A stretch of 64,000 nt of DNA, from contig OX419761.1 of NCBI GenBank assembly GCA_948567375.1, positions 45,820,501-45,884,500 on the forward strand, given 5' to 3'. Of this stretch, positions 12,140-22,852 are shown piece after piece. A program made the translations under genes and the position numbers. This DNA comes from Lunularia cruciata (lineage: Eukaryota > Streptophyta > Marchantiopsida > Lunulariales > Lunulariaceae). A model generated the notes under the pieces. It was not told the DNA's origin and ran no database searches. It saw nothing but the letters and a program-made list of their open reading frames with translations. Position 1 is the stretch's first letter; the number at the start of each line of letters is the position of its first letter.

Positions 12140-12590
12140 TGTAATCAGATTGCTTAACATTCTCAACTCAACTCAACTCAGATCAGTACTTGATCTGTCA
12201 CTCTATAAACTGCCAACAACTGGGCACTGATTACAGTCAAGCCACACCCACTCAAGCATAGAGAATCCAGGTGACGCTCGCCGGCCTCTGTCCACCATAG
12301 CCAAGAACTCAAAGGCTCAACATCAGAGAAGTGAACTCTCTGGAGCTCACTTCGAAACTATACCCCCTGGACTTGAGCTAGCCCTGAAACCCTAACGGTC
12401 TCGCTGACAGCACACTCGACGGTGCAAATGGTGCAAAGTGACGGTGGGCCCCACCGTGAAGTCAGTACCCCGAACACAAAATCTAACCGTCGGAAAGTAG
12501 TCCCTGAGAAACAGCTAGAATAACTCTAACTACCATCACTGGAACTCCAGTGTCCGAGCATCTAGATGCGGAACTACAAATGGCGTGACA
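12140..12590 (-). repeat. 5' LTR of element B, missing its first ~107 bp
   Basis: This 451-bp copy ends in element orientation with GATTACA at 12140 and begins TGTCACGCC at 12590, exactly at the interior palindrome of the complete LTR. Compared with 2810-3258 it shows about ten differences over 449 bp, all C/T or G/A. Confidence 0.85.
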
Positions 12591-13709
12591 CATCTGCTAT
12601 CATCAAACTACTTCCAATCACTGGCTTGATAGGAATACCCAATTCCTTTGCTACTTGCATAGACATGCAATTCTCTGAACTTCCAGAATCAACCAAAATC
12701 CTACAACCCCGATTAGATATCATACCTTGCAAGTGAAGTAGACTTGCATAGATCGAGCCTTCAATCCCATTGGAACTAATCAAGCTCCCAGTAGGCGGCT
12801 CAAAATCTCCTACTGGGATTCCTTGTTTCCCTGATCATTCCGCTCCACAACCTCCACTTGGGCAACTTGTTGAGGTCGTCCATTCTTGAGTGGACATTCA
12901 GCAATGCGATGCCCCAACTGGTGACAATAAAAACAACCTCCATTTGGTCATAATCTTTCTCTATCTACTGTGCCAAGTGGTCTTTGTTGGATAGCATCAA
13001 TCTCCATTGGTACCATTTCTTTCACTCATGGTACTGGTAGGTTTTGTGTAGGTCGAGGTCAAGACCAAGTTGTTGCAACTAAGGAATCAAAACGCTCAGC
13101 CAATTGCATGGCTTCTTCTACGTTCTATGGCTCTTGCATGGTCACCTCCAATCTGGTTTGTGACTTCAATCCTCGCACAAATTGATCCAGAACTTCACCT
13201 TCTTGGATATCTGGAATTTGCATGATGATATTTTGAAATTGGGTGATGTAGCTTCTCACTGAGCCAATCTGCCTCAACTCCGCCAATTTATCTCGTGCAG
13301 CTCGGGTGGCATTTATAGTCTGAAATTGACCAAGTATTGCATCCTTGAATTCTGCCCATGTCAAAATTGGTGTAACAATTTGTCATTCAGCTCTTTCTAC
13401 TCGGAATCGCCACCAAAGTTTTGCCACGCCATCCAACTGGCTAGAAGCCAAGAGAATTTGTTTCCGCTCGTCTTGAAGATTGGTGGCTTCAAAGTAACAT
13501 TCATAGTCAAACACAAAATTCTCCACTGTGCTTGGAAGATTCTTGCCTTCAAACACCTTGGGTTTCGGAAATTGAATGTGATCTTCTCCATCTCGAACTG
13601 GCGCTCTATCTATCTGTTCTTGTCGTTGATGGTCTTGTTCATCCAACAATCGAGTAAGATGCTCGATTTGCTGTTGCATTGCAAGGATAATATCCGATAT
13701 TGCTGCCAT
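12591..13709 (-). pseudogene. Element A gag and start of protease
   Basis: The start codon at 13709 opens a gag with a coiled-coil-like N-terminus (M-A-A-I-S-D-I, then Gln/Glu-rich), a capsid region with W-W-R-F and F-V-R-G-L-K (13125-13600), and one canonical zinc knuckle C-F-Y-C-H-Q-L-G-H-R-I-A-E-C (about 12910). The protease active site L-V-D-S-G-S-S-E-N-C is at about 12680. Stops occur at 13383, about 13123, 13080-12950 and 12790. The protease reading is cut at 12591 by element B. Confidence 0.85.
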
Positions 13710-13967
13710 CGCTACTACTCTATTCCACTACCCTCAATTTATCTAGTTGATTCACACATAGATACAACACGTCCACCGTTCTCCATAAGTTACAACTAGA
13801 AGTATCAAGGGTTCCTCTGACACTATGATCATATGTAGAAAATCCTGCCCAAAGCGTGAGGTGATGAATTGTGTGAAACGATGCTTTGGTAATATTTGGA
13901 CATAAAAGTCCCAATGGTTTGGCGGAAGTGAATTTGGTGGTCCATAAATTCCATCCATCCCATTCCT

Positions 13968-13979
13968 GCTCTGATACCA
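13968..13979 (-). promoter_or_regulatory. Primer-binding site of element A (tRNA-iMet type)
   Basis: In element orientation this is TGGTATCAGAGC, the classical plant initiator-tRNA-Met complement. It lies one base from the end of the 5' LTR (TTTTACA). Confidence 0.9.
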
Positions 13980-13980
13980 A

Positions 13981-14406
13981 TGTAAAAGACCGAAACCAAG
14001 GAGAGAAATAGGAGAATGGAAACTCACATTGGGACACTTGAATGAGGGAAAACTCCGAATGCCTAGCATGAGCTTTGGCTTTGGTATTTATAGGTAGCAT
14101 ACAAGGCCCTTGAGAAGCTTCTCAAGAAGCTTCCTCCAGCCACTTTCTTAGAGTGCAAGCCAAGTTAACTAGGAAGCTTCTCAAGAAGCTTCCTTCTAGA
14201 AGTCGCCTACTTGGCGTGCAAGCTAAGCTAGTTGGAAGCTTTTAGAAGCTTTCTTCTAGAAGCTACTTACTTAAGGTGCAAGCTAAGCTAACCGGGAAGC
14301 TTCCCAAGAAGCTTCCTAGATACTTCCGGAATATTCTAGGCTAATTTGTCTTATGTGCTACTTCGTGAGCATGACTGACTTCGTCGCTAAACTCCATATT
14401 GTTACA
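13981..14406 (-). repeat. 5' LTR of element A (426 bp)
   Basis: In element orientation it runs from TGTAACAATA (14406) to GTCTTTTACA (13981), giving TG...CA ends next to the primer-binding site. The right boundary is where sequence of the element D LTR family begins. Its upstream half holds palindromic tandem repeats and a TATA box. Confidence 0.8.
14085..14320 (-). promoter_or_regulatory. Element A U3 promoter: TATA box with heat-shock-element-like palindromes
   Basis: A TATA box (TATAAATA, 14092-14085 on the minus strand) lies about 20 bp from an array of four imperfect ~60-bp units. Each unit has a pair of GAAGCTTC octamers separated by about 4 bp: 14114-14121 and 14126-14133; 14173-14180 and 14185-14192; two GAAGCTTT-type copies near 14235 and 14245; 14296-14303 and 14308-14315. 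GAAnnTTC is the repeating core of heat-shock elements. Function is inferred. Confidence 0.55.
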
Positions 14407-15044
14407 GAGGATCTCCTCCAATGAAGCTCTACCATAGGGTTAGGTACATTGATAAGTGACCTGTCAGCAAGCTCCACCCTTAGATTACTTGCTTGGATGG
14501 GTGACATGTCGGTCTTGGTCCCATCTGGTTGGTCAAATAGGCTTTGATTGGAGGGAATCTTTTAGGGAATCTTCTTATAAGAATATCTGAATCACGTGGG
14601 TGAGGTACCATTGGAAATCTCTAAGCAAGACAAACCCAAGGGAAGGGAATACCAACCTTTGTTTAGTTGGTGGAGATCTACACATTTTCAAGGCCTAATT
14701 CATCCATTTAGGCCTCCAAAATTGCCTCTAAAGTTTTCAAGTCTATTTTGGCTTCTGCCCTATTAGAAGAAGTGCTCTTTTAATGATACCTCTTTTTGAT
14801 CTACCTTCTCCATTATGTGTAACATCCTTCCAGATGTCACCACCCTAAGTTTCACCTCTAGATCATATGCCTAGTTATTGATTCTAAAGTTTACTAACAT
14901 GTTTCGGTTTTTGGCCTACTAGTAGAAGTACTCTTTTGGTGATACCTCTAGCTTATCTCCTTAGTCCATCATGTAAAACATCTTTCTGGATGTTACCAAA
15001 CCAAATTTCATCTCTAGATCATCTATCTAGCTATTGGTACTACA
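14407..15044 (-). repeat. Truncated LTR of the element D family, broken by element A
   Basis: From GAGGATCTCC to the terminal TACTACA this matches, with many substitutions, the element D LTRs (for example 57819-58462). It is more diverged than the D pair and so is an older insertion. Element A inserted into it; its other part should lie left of the window. Confidence 0.8.
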
Positions 15045-18000
15045 TGAAGGCACCATCAAGGGAGTAAGAGGAATAAGAACCATGCTAACTTGTCCAAGGG
15101 ATCATGTGCCAAACAATCAAGTGGTAGGCAAAAAGCCTATCTAGCCTCATCATGGAGTGTACGGGGTGGTGTATGGAATAGACATGGACATGGAAAACTA
15201 ATCTCAAATAACTACCCCAAGATACAACCTACTTAAGATGCTAACCATTCCCACGACTCAATTTGTATCCCTGGAACGGTCAACAAAGGGATAGGGGAAG
15301 CATACGTAATTCCTTTGAGTGTCATCATTGTCGATAACAATTATATACTAAAATGGATGTGGTATTCTGAGAATAACAATTGGTTTGATGAGTCACCTTA
15401 AGGTTCAAGACAAGTAAGTGAGATATTTTAACACACTAAGAAAATTTCACATGGGATTATGAGATTTTTGGCCTATAGTATAGATGAGGTGTTTTATATA
15501 GTAGAAGTTATGTTCTTTCTAGTTGTTATCAATGATTATCAATGCCTAGAAGAGTTGATTTAGTAACATAGGTTGGCTTGCCTTGGCTATTGGTGCAAAT
15601 AAGTACTCTTTTACTTAGATTTAAGGTGTTATAGCTTTTCTAGAATAAACTCATAAATAAGGACTAGATGACTTTTTGAATTTACGACCTTTTTTCTTTC
15701 TTCTCTCTATATTGATAAAGAAGAATTTATTTTATAATTTTATACTTTTTGGAGAATGTGCTCTTACTTTTAAAAAATGGTCAAATGGAAAATTATTGAT
15801 TTTTAATTTTAGGAATAACATTAGAACCATGTTATGGAATTCAAATATGATATGTTTGTTCTATTTAAAAGAAGAGGGAAAAGACAGAATAACCTTTTAA
15901 ACATAATACCTCTTGAAATGATTATTGTATCGAGGGTAGAAGATGTTTATGAATTTTCCGAGTTACACATATCGTAGAGCTCAACATTGAATGCAAGCTC
16001 CAATTTCTATACAAAGAAAGATATTGGTTTGAAATAGAAATTTATTTAATCTAAAATATAATTTAATAATTGTGCAAATATTGCAAAATGCATGATACAT
16101 CTTACGGGATATATGAAGCCAAATCTAGTTCATGTTTTTTTATTGTTAGTAAATTAGCACTCATGAATTCATACAATCTGTAGGTCAACAGGTTATTAAG
16201 CAGGATGATGGAAAATAAAATTATCCTCTACGGAAACCATGCTCTGAATCATTCTAAACTGTCTACCACAAGAATCCACTATAAGTTGCTGGAAATTCAT
16301 TTTAAGAATATGAATTGTAACGCTAAACAATTCACCCAAATGGTCCCTTAATACACTAGGACAATGCATTATTAGTACATTTAAATGATGTTTTATAAAG
16401 ACTTTCAATTTTCTATCAACCCAGTAAGATTGAAATTGAATAAAAGATTTAGATAGAAAGTATTCCCATCTATTCATGTTATGGCTTAAATTATATGATG
16501 AACCTTGGAAGTTTAAATAAGAAGTTGATGAACGGTTCCATGTTTCCAAATACATGAACTAGCAATACCATATAAATAGAACTTGTAAGATATAAGTACA
16601 TACAAAAAGTAGGCTTGTCTTCCTAATTCATGTATATTTAAGGATGAATTTTGAATATTTCTTACTTATATTCCATGTCATTCTCTTGATATTGTAACAC
16701 ACCAAGGTACACATATAATTCAAAGATTTAGAACTGTTACAGCGTGTGCGTCTCACTGCGGAGCCAGGCCCCCAGACTTTGTTTTGTATGAATAGTTGTA
16801 TCACTAATTTGGTTTTTGATAAATAATTATATTATTATTTTCATTTTATAAATAATTATATTCACAATACCTGATTTTGAATGAAACCATAATATTATGG
16901 GAATTAAGGAAATAAATATTATTCTTTTTGGACATAGTTTTGAGTAATAAGTCCTGAAAATAATTTTAAGTTTGAGCTTTCGCTTGTATTTAATCAACTA
17001 TTGATTGATCTATATGCCAAAGATTTACAATCACTTGATTTGAACTGATTTACATAAATGATTAATATAAATAATCAAGTATTTGTGAGGTACTTATACT
17101 TTATTATGAGTATATGAAAGAGAGGAATTATTCCCCTTTTGGCAAATCAATCTCAATTACTTATAAACTTTTCTTAAATATCAAAGCTCAACTAATTTAT
17201 GTTTTACTTGTTTCTTATCTTCGATAAATTTCTTTAAGCACTCCTGCCTCCTTAAAATTATGTTTCTGGATCTTCCAAAATAACGTTTTTGACTTGTCCA
17301 TTTCATTTGCAATGATAGTAAATGTTACAAAGTGTTCATGCTTATATTTTTAGTAGTACTATTCAAACCAAAGAGTACATATGTGTATATTTGAACAAAT
17401 AAAATCAAAGAATCTAAACAAATGTATCCAAATACTTAATAAAAATTAGCAGCCTATTGATCAATTGGGTGTTTAAAATATTAAGCATATTTACACTTAG
17501 GTCTTAAGTGTAAATATACTTAATGCTTAATATTAAATGTAAATATTGGCATTATTAGCAAGTGCAAGATCTATACGTGAATAAGCGGAATCTTGAAGAT
17601 TTTGATGGAGATTCCAATATACTTGCCCCTCATTGTTTGAAATTGATCGACAATATTATTTCTGGTTTATTTTCATAATTGTTAGGAATGCACTGATCAC
17701 AATAAGAGTTATTTCTCGTATGTTAAATATGAACTCTTGATTCTTTATTTGAGGACTGATTTCAGTTCTTCAAGAGTAGAAAGTCATATTATCTTGCTTA
17801 GTTTTTCTATAAAGAAAATAATTTAGGTATGGCTTCAGCAATAAATCAAACTTGAAATATTTTCCAACCATTAGTTATATCACATAGTTGTCAGTTCATA
17901 AAAGTAATATGAAAATGACCATAAACAAGGTAAATTTTTATTTTTTTTCGTTTTGTTGGAGAGTATATCCACTCGGATGAGTTTAAAAACTCGGAGTTCA

Positions 18001-18730
18001 GGAATTTTTATGACAATTTCTCTCCAATATTCGGAATATAGATGTAATATGCCAAGAAGAAAAATAAAATGATTAAACTTGCTAACTTTTGATTTTGTCA
18101 ACTTTATTTTAGGATTATCTACTCTGATGCGTTTAACAGCTTGGAGTTCAAAACTTTTAATAAGAATTTTTCCCTAATATTCGGAATCTCCTTTCGGATA
18201 TCCCAGTAACTCTGTAAAATTTTATACAGTTGATATATTTGGTTCGCTCTTGGACCAAATCTTATTCCAAGTTCTCTAGATTAAACGTTCTACATGAGAA
18301 TTATATAATGTTCGAGTGCTGGATCCAGCTATCAATTAATAAGTTCTCTAAGTAAATAATCAAAATGCCCTAAACTAACATGATTAGACGTACTCTCACT
18401 CAACAGAGAACCACATTAGTCTAAACTAATCACAACATGTGATCTTAAGAACCACTGTAGAGTCTCCCCGCGAATAACCCTCTAGGAATGGACACTTGGC
18501 GGTCTTAGTGTTCTTGTAGTAGACGGTCGACCGGCCGGACAAAGCCCTAAAGCTCTGAAACCTTTGGGTGCAGTGAATGTGCCGTCGGTACTCTGGAACT
18601 TCGCAACTTCTGTCGATCGTCCTATCGATCGGGCTGGAATTTGCTGATAGATTCGACCCGTCGAGAAATCTGTCGGAGATGTTTCTTTGATCCCATGATT
18701 TGAGATTTGAAGAAGCTGAAGGGAAAGGGG
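15045..18730. other. Gene-free AT-rich spacer
   Basis: I see no credible coding exon, RNA gene or recognisable transposon. Short open frames here are random. One foldback lies at 17480-17524. The last 200 bp before 18731 are less AT-rich and probably hold the promoter and 5' UTR of the next gene. Confidence 0.6.
17480..17524. repeat. 20-bp-arm foldback
   Basis: Arms 17480-17499 and 17505-17524 are inverted repeats with a single mismatch around a 5-nt loop. The sequence is AT-rich and lies in a gene-free spacer. It may be a remnant of a small inverted-repeat transposon. Confidence 0.6.
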
Positions 18731-21639
18731 ATGGTGGAAGTAATGGGAAGGACGATGATGCAGCTAGTGTTGATTTCCGTCAGTCTCGTGATCTTTGGGG
18801 AGCGATGTTTGGCTTACGGGCCGGGTGACTTCGTGCCCATGTCACGGAGGGGGCAATACCATAGTGTGAGTTTTGATCTCCCCTGGAATGTGAGAAATTT
18901 TCGTTTGAGGGAGTGGGATCAAGTCAACTTTATATTCAATTTTCCTTTTTTTTCTGTTCGGTTTAATCTATGGATTGTGAAAGTGAGCTGCTTTCATTTT
19001 GAAAAATGATTTTGCGGTCAAGGTCAACGATTTTGGAATGGATGGTTAATCGCAAGGTATCAATCTTTTGGCCAGTTTTATAATTTGGTGAATGTTAATT
19101 ATGATAATTCCTAGTTGTATCTCTCACCGTTTGACCTCAGTTCAGAATCTCGCTCGACATTATGGAAAACTAGACAGGAAGCTCACAGGGCTTGCTCTGC
19201 AACTTAAAAGATTTGCAATTAAGTGGCGTATCTAATACGTTCGAATAAATTCACCTGCCCATCGTGCGGGCATATCGTCCAGACCGTCAGTGTACTTAGT
19301 TGGTAGTGCTAACTTGTAGGTCTACGACTGGAGAATCTACGGTCTAAGATTGCCAAATCTTATGTAACAATGTCATGAGTACCTTCTTGTAACATCTGCT
19401 TAAACTGAACACTTTGCCTGGAAATTTGCAGTTGCGAACCGCCTGGATAGATCAGTTGGGACGCCACTGCCCACGCTTCGGTGTCGATAACGAGGTCAGT
19501 GAGTTTTCATTTCAAGAAGTACGCTCAGGATTGAAATACAGCTAGCTGTTTCTTGGTGCAATTCGGCTTTTGGGACGAGGATTGAAGTTGTCTCCTTTTA
19601 GGAGTCCACACCCTATCTAGTTCAGCTGTAGGATGAATCGTCGCAGTCATCGCTTGAAGCAAATGTGGCTTTAGTATTATTATTCCAGGTTTGGAGGACT
19701 TAAAGATAGTAATGAACTGTTGTAATACAAGTCTGTGCACTTGATTGCATCAGGTCGTGCTGCCACTTCCCAAGCCCACAGGCTACACAGGAACAGACCC
19801 CTATAAAATGTGGGTGCAGCTCTTGAGCGAACTTCTTATTAAGCAATTCTTTTTTCCGCGTAAACTTGCCTTTTATGGTTGTTGATAGATAGTCTATAAG
19901 AATTTGCAGTTTGCTAGACATGTATTTGAGAGTTGCAATTCTTGAGGTCTTTCGATTAGTATCCAACGGTTACCTCTTGTATGGAACAAGTCAAACTTTA
20001 TTCTACTGTGTGGATGGTGTGGCCTACGTCTTTACTTACGAGGGAGCTCTTTTATATCTGCACCTGTGTAAAGCTGTGGGTGCTTATCAAAGAGTAGAGT
20101 TTGCTGTCTCTCTACATGTTCATCAGTCGGCATTCAAGATTGTGGTCGCCATTGTTGACGTTGTTGATCCTTACGTTTCTGTAACCTGATAACATTTACG
20201 GTTTGGAGTACAATATACGCCAAGTCCATTTCCTGCTTACTTGCCTTATTCATACGTGGGGTAGGAACCTCTGGACATGATAAGTAGATTGAAGTAGCTG
20301 ATGTGAATATGTACGGGCTAAAATGGGGTTTCGTTTTGTAGATCCTTGCAGTTTGGAAATGAGAAGTACCAAACTCCATGGCTCTTTGTCATTGGCAGAC
20401 AAGGTGCAGATGTTCCCATGATTGATGTGACATTGGTATGTTCTCATACGATATATACATACTCTAGAGCTTGCTCGTGCACAAAAACAGCTGAGCTTAC
20501 TACTTCTTTGCTTATCTTCACATTCTTACTGGAAATCGACATACTGATGCTTGTCGTTTGCAAACATGTAGCGGTATGCAGGATCAGACTTTTTGGGCGC
20601 AACAGCAAGTGTTGTCAATATGCCTGAAAAATGTAAGCGTAGACGTATTAGAAACAAAACAAGAGCTTTTTGAAACTTTCATATCTGATTCATGTGTGTG
20701 GCGATCATCAATTTCGTACGATACTACTCTACTGCGGAGTGGTGACTGACGCCTGTAGTTGGCACTTTGTTGTTCTAAGACTTGAAGATACACCAGAGCA
20801 TCAAGACGAATTTTTGGGAGCCAAACACCTGGCCGAAGCATGTTCTTGTACGATATGTCTGGTATGTCACGTTGGGATTTTCAGTTTCCTGTCTTATACC
20901 CACTGCTTTTGGTAGATATACAGGTTTGCATTATGAACTGACTTTTTCATTGGTTAGTGGTTCAGTCCATCTCAACTCATGTTGTACAGAAGGTCTTAGA
21001 CTTCTCGCCTTCTAGACGACGTACATGCTTCTGTCTGCCAATTTCGGAGACCTTTACATTTCTTGCTGCTGGTGTTGAACATCTAGGCCTTCTAAATCTT
21101 TCACGTAATCGGTTAAGTGTACGAAATGAGTACGAAATTTTTTATTAACAAATTTGGATCTCTGCTTTTTTTGTTGCAGGGAAGAGAACTCCGAGATTGA
21201 TGTAGCAGGGGGCCTCTATGTACTTTTTGGATCAGGTAAATTCTAAAGATAAGTGGTTACTCCCCGTTCAACATCTGCTTGAATTCTTTTTCCATTTGTT
21301 TCCGACCAGTTCCTGACTTGACATTAACTTCAAAGTCTGTCTTGGTTCATTGGCACTTCAGGGCTCGTGTTGACGGTTGGCATGGCCCTTCATGTTTTAC
21401 AATCTTCGAAGGACAAGCTTTCAAGGTATACTATCTCCCCTTTGTTCACTCTGTTATCATAATCCATACTTCCACTTTAACCTTGGATAGTTCTCCAGCC
21501 GTCAGGCAAATCCAAGCTTCCAATTGGAGGTGATCAAACTGCTAATAGATGCGTATTGGATGTTTTGATAATTTACAGATTTATCAAGGAAACAGTGGTT
21601 GAAACAGTCATACCGGCGGAAGAGGCCAAGGTTGAGTGA
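18731..21639 (+). CDS. Uncharacterised type I membrane protein, nine exons, about 221 residues
   Basis: Exons that splice in frame at GT-AG sites are 18731-18865, 19432-19494, 19754-19813, 20352-20435, 20572-20632, 20780-20861, 21180-21235, 21362-21425 and 21579-21639 (666 nt including the stop). The product starts with a signal peptide (hydrophobic L-V-L-I-S-V-S-L-V-I-F, ending near C-L-A-Y). A luminal or extracellular domain of about 130 residues follows (motifs G-R-H-C-P-R-F-G-V, P-L-P-K-P-T-G-Y, W-P-K-H-V-L-V-R-Y-V-W). One transmembrane helix (about 172-195) and a short charged tail complete it. I cannot assign a family or function; the architecture suggests a secretory-pathway membrane protein. 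An upstream in-frame TTG is not used; the first ATG is at 18731. The junction of exons 3 and 4 is the least certain. Confidence 0.7.
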
Positions 21640-22852
21640 GCTTCAATTCTGTGCCAAAGCCAGACAAAGCCTAAGAGGTCAATAATGAGGAACTTCTTAT
21701 GTTGCATGCTCCATGGAGATGGTTGGAGGAAGTGCAATGTTCTTCTTGGGCTTGATGTTGAAGTCAAATGCTGAAGTTTGGTAGGACATTCAATTTTGTG
21801 ACAAGCAGGATTAGGACATATTTTATTTGAGAATATGTAACAATACACGCAATTCAAAACGTTGCTTCAATATTGTAAAAACGTTCCGGGTGTTCGTCGA
21901 GTGTTGATTGTTGATGCATGGTTCTACCTAAAAGTCCACTACAATCAGAATGTACCAATCATTTTGTACAGGTTCAAACATGTACAATACTAGAGATTCA
22001 TATATTATACATTGCTCCTGGCGAGGAGCTGAGACCAATGTTAGCGCCGTGCGGTTCTTCACTTGGTAGACCAAGACACCACTAAGTAATTGGTTGTGTA
22101 GTGTGAGTGGAAAAGGTCTCATGTGCTTGAGCTACTACCTCGTGGGCCGCCCTGTTCTGTCATGATTCTGTTCTTTCGAGCATGTGGTAACTTGTGGCGC
22201 TCCATTGATACTGAGCTGCCGTTAGATCTAATATCAAAATCCAAGTAATTTAATCACCGAGCTGAGCATGGACTAGCAGGCAATCTTGTGCTTGGCCAGT
22301 AGTGGACTAACCCTTTGACTCTGTAAATTCACAAAAAGAACCGCAAAGACTACGTGACTGGTGGGCGTCAACTATCCTCTGTCTGCTGTATAACGGGGAT
22401 TTCCTCTTGACGTATATAATGTATCAGCACAGGACTTGCCCCAGGAATAGAGATGCATGATAACACCATCAAAAGTTGGTTTCGCACACGAGGAAAACTA
22501 CCTCATGTGAGTGCTAAGGTAGGTAGACAGTGATCATCTATATTAGGATCAAACATAGTATACAGCTCAGGCCATGCCATTCAGAGTTGCCACATGGAAA
22601 TAGAGCAGAAACCGTCCCACAGGAGTTTCAATATGACGACTAAAATCACTTGATCAATGGTGCTAATGCAAATGCAGCCTGACTGAGTGTTGTTCAAGCC
22701 GGTGCATGTCATGCCTATACACTGCACATGATGGGCATGAGCTCATAAGGTACAAACTGGTTCGCAGTACATATTGTACAAAGGGGCGGTGGACTGCCCA
22801 CCTTCCGGACTAGGAGCTAAAGAGAAAAGATACCTTTTTGCCTCTGCAAACT
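21640..22852. other. Convergent intergenic region
   Basis: This separates the 3' ends of the membrane-protein gene and the DEG1-like gene. It should contain both 3' UTRs. I see no further gene or repeat in it. Confidence 0.6.

Larger units (their letters stand above)
2704..12590 (-). mobile_element. Element B: Ty3/gypsy LTR retrotransposon with DNMT3-like methyltransferase and PHD finger
   Basis: A 9887-bp insertion splits the protease of element A. Host sequence flanking the insertion joins perfectly to read I-A-D-G-R-K-G-S, and the 4-bp sequence CATC occurs at 2700-2703 and 12591-12594 as a target-site duplication. Coding order on the minus strand is gag, protease, C5 methyltransferase, RT, RNase H, integrase, PHD finger. 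From gag to RNase H all segments share one frame broken only by stops; one net frameshift near 5180 separates the integrase. It is a dead copy. Its termini are unusual: the right end is an LTR lacking about 107 bp at its start, and the left end is a full LTR followed by a second copy of those first 105 bp. Confidence 0.9.

Noticed and set aside
18731-18865. Extension of the membrane-protein start to the in-frame TTG at 18707
   Set aside because: A nuclear plant gene should start at ATG; the first ATG (18731) leaves a complete signal peptide.
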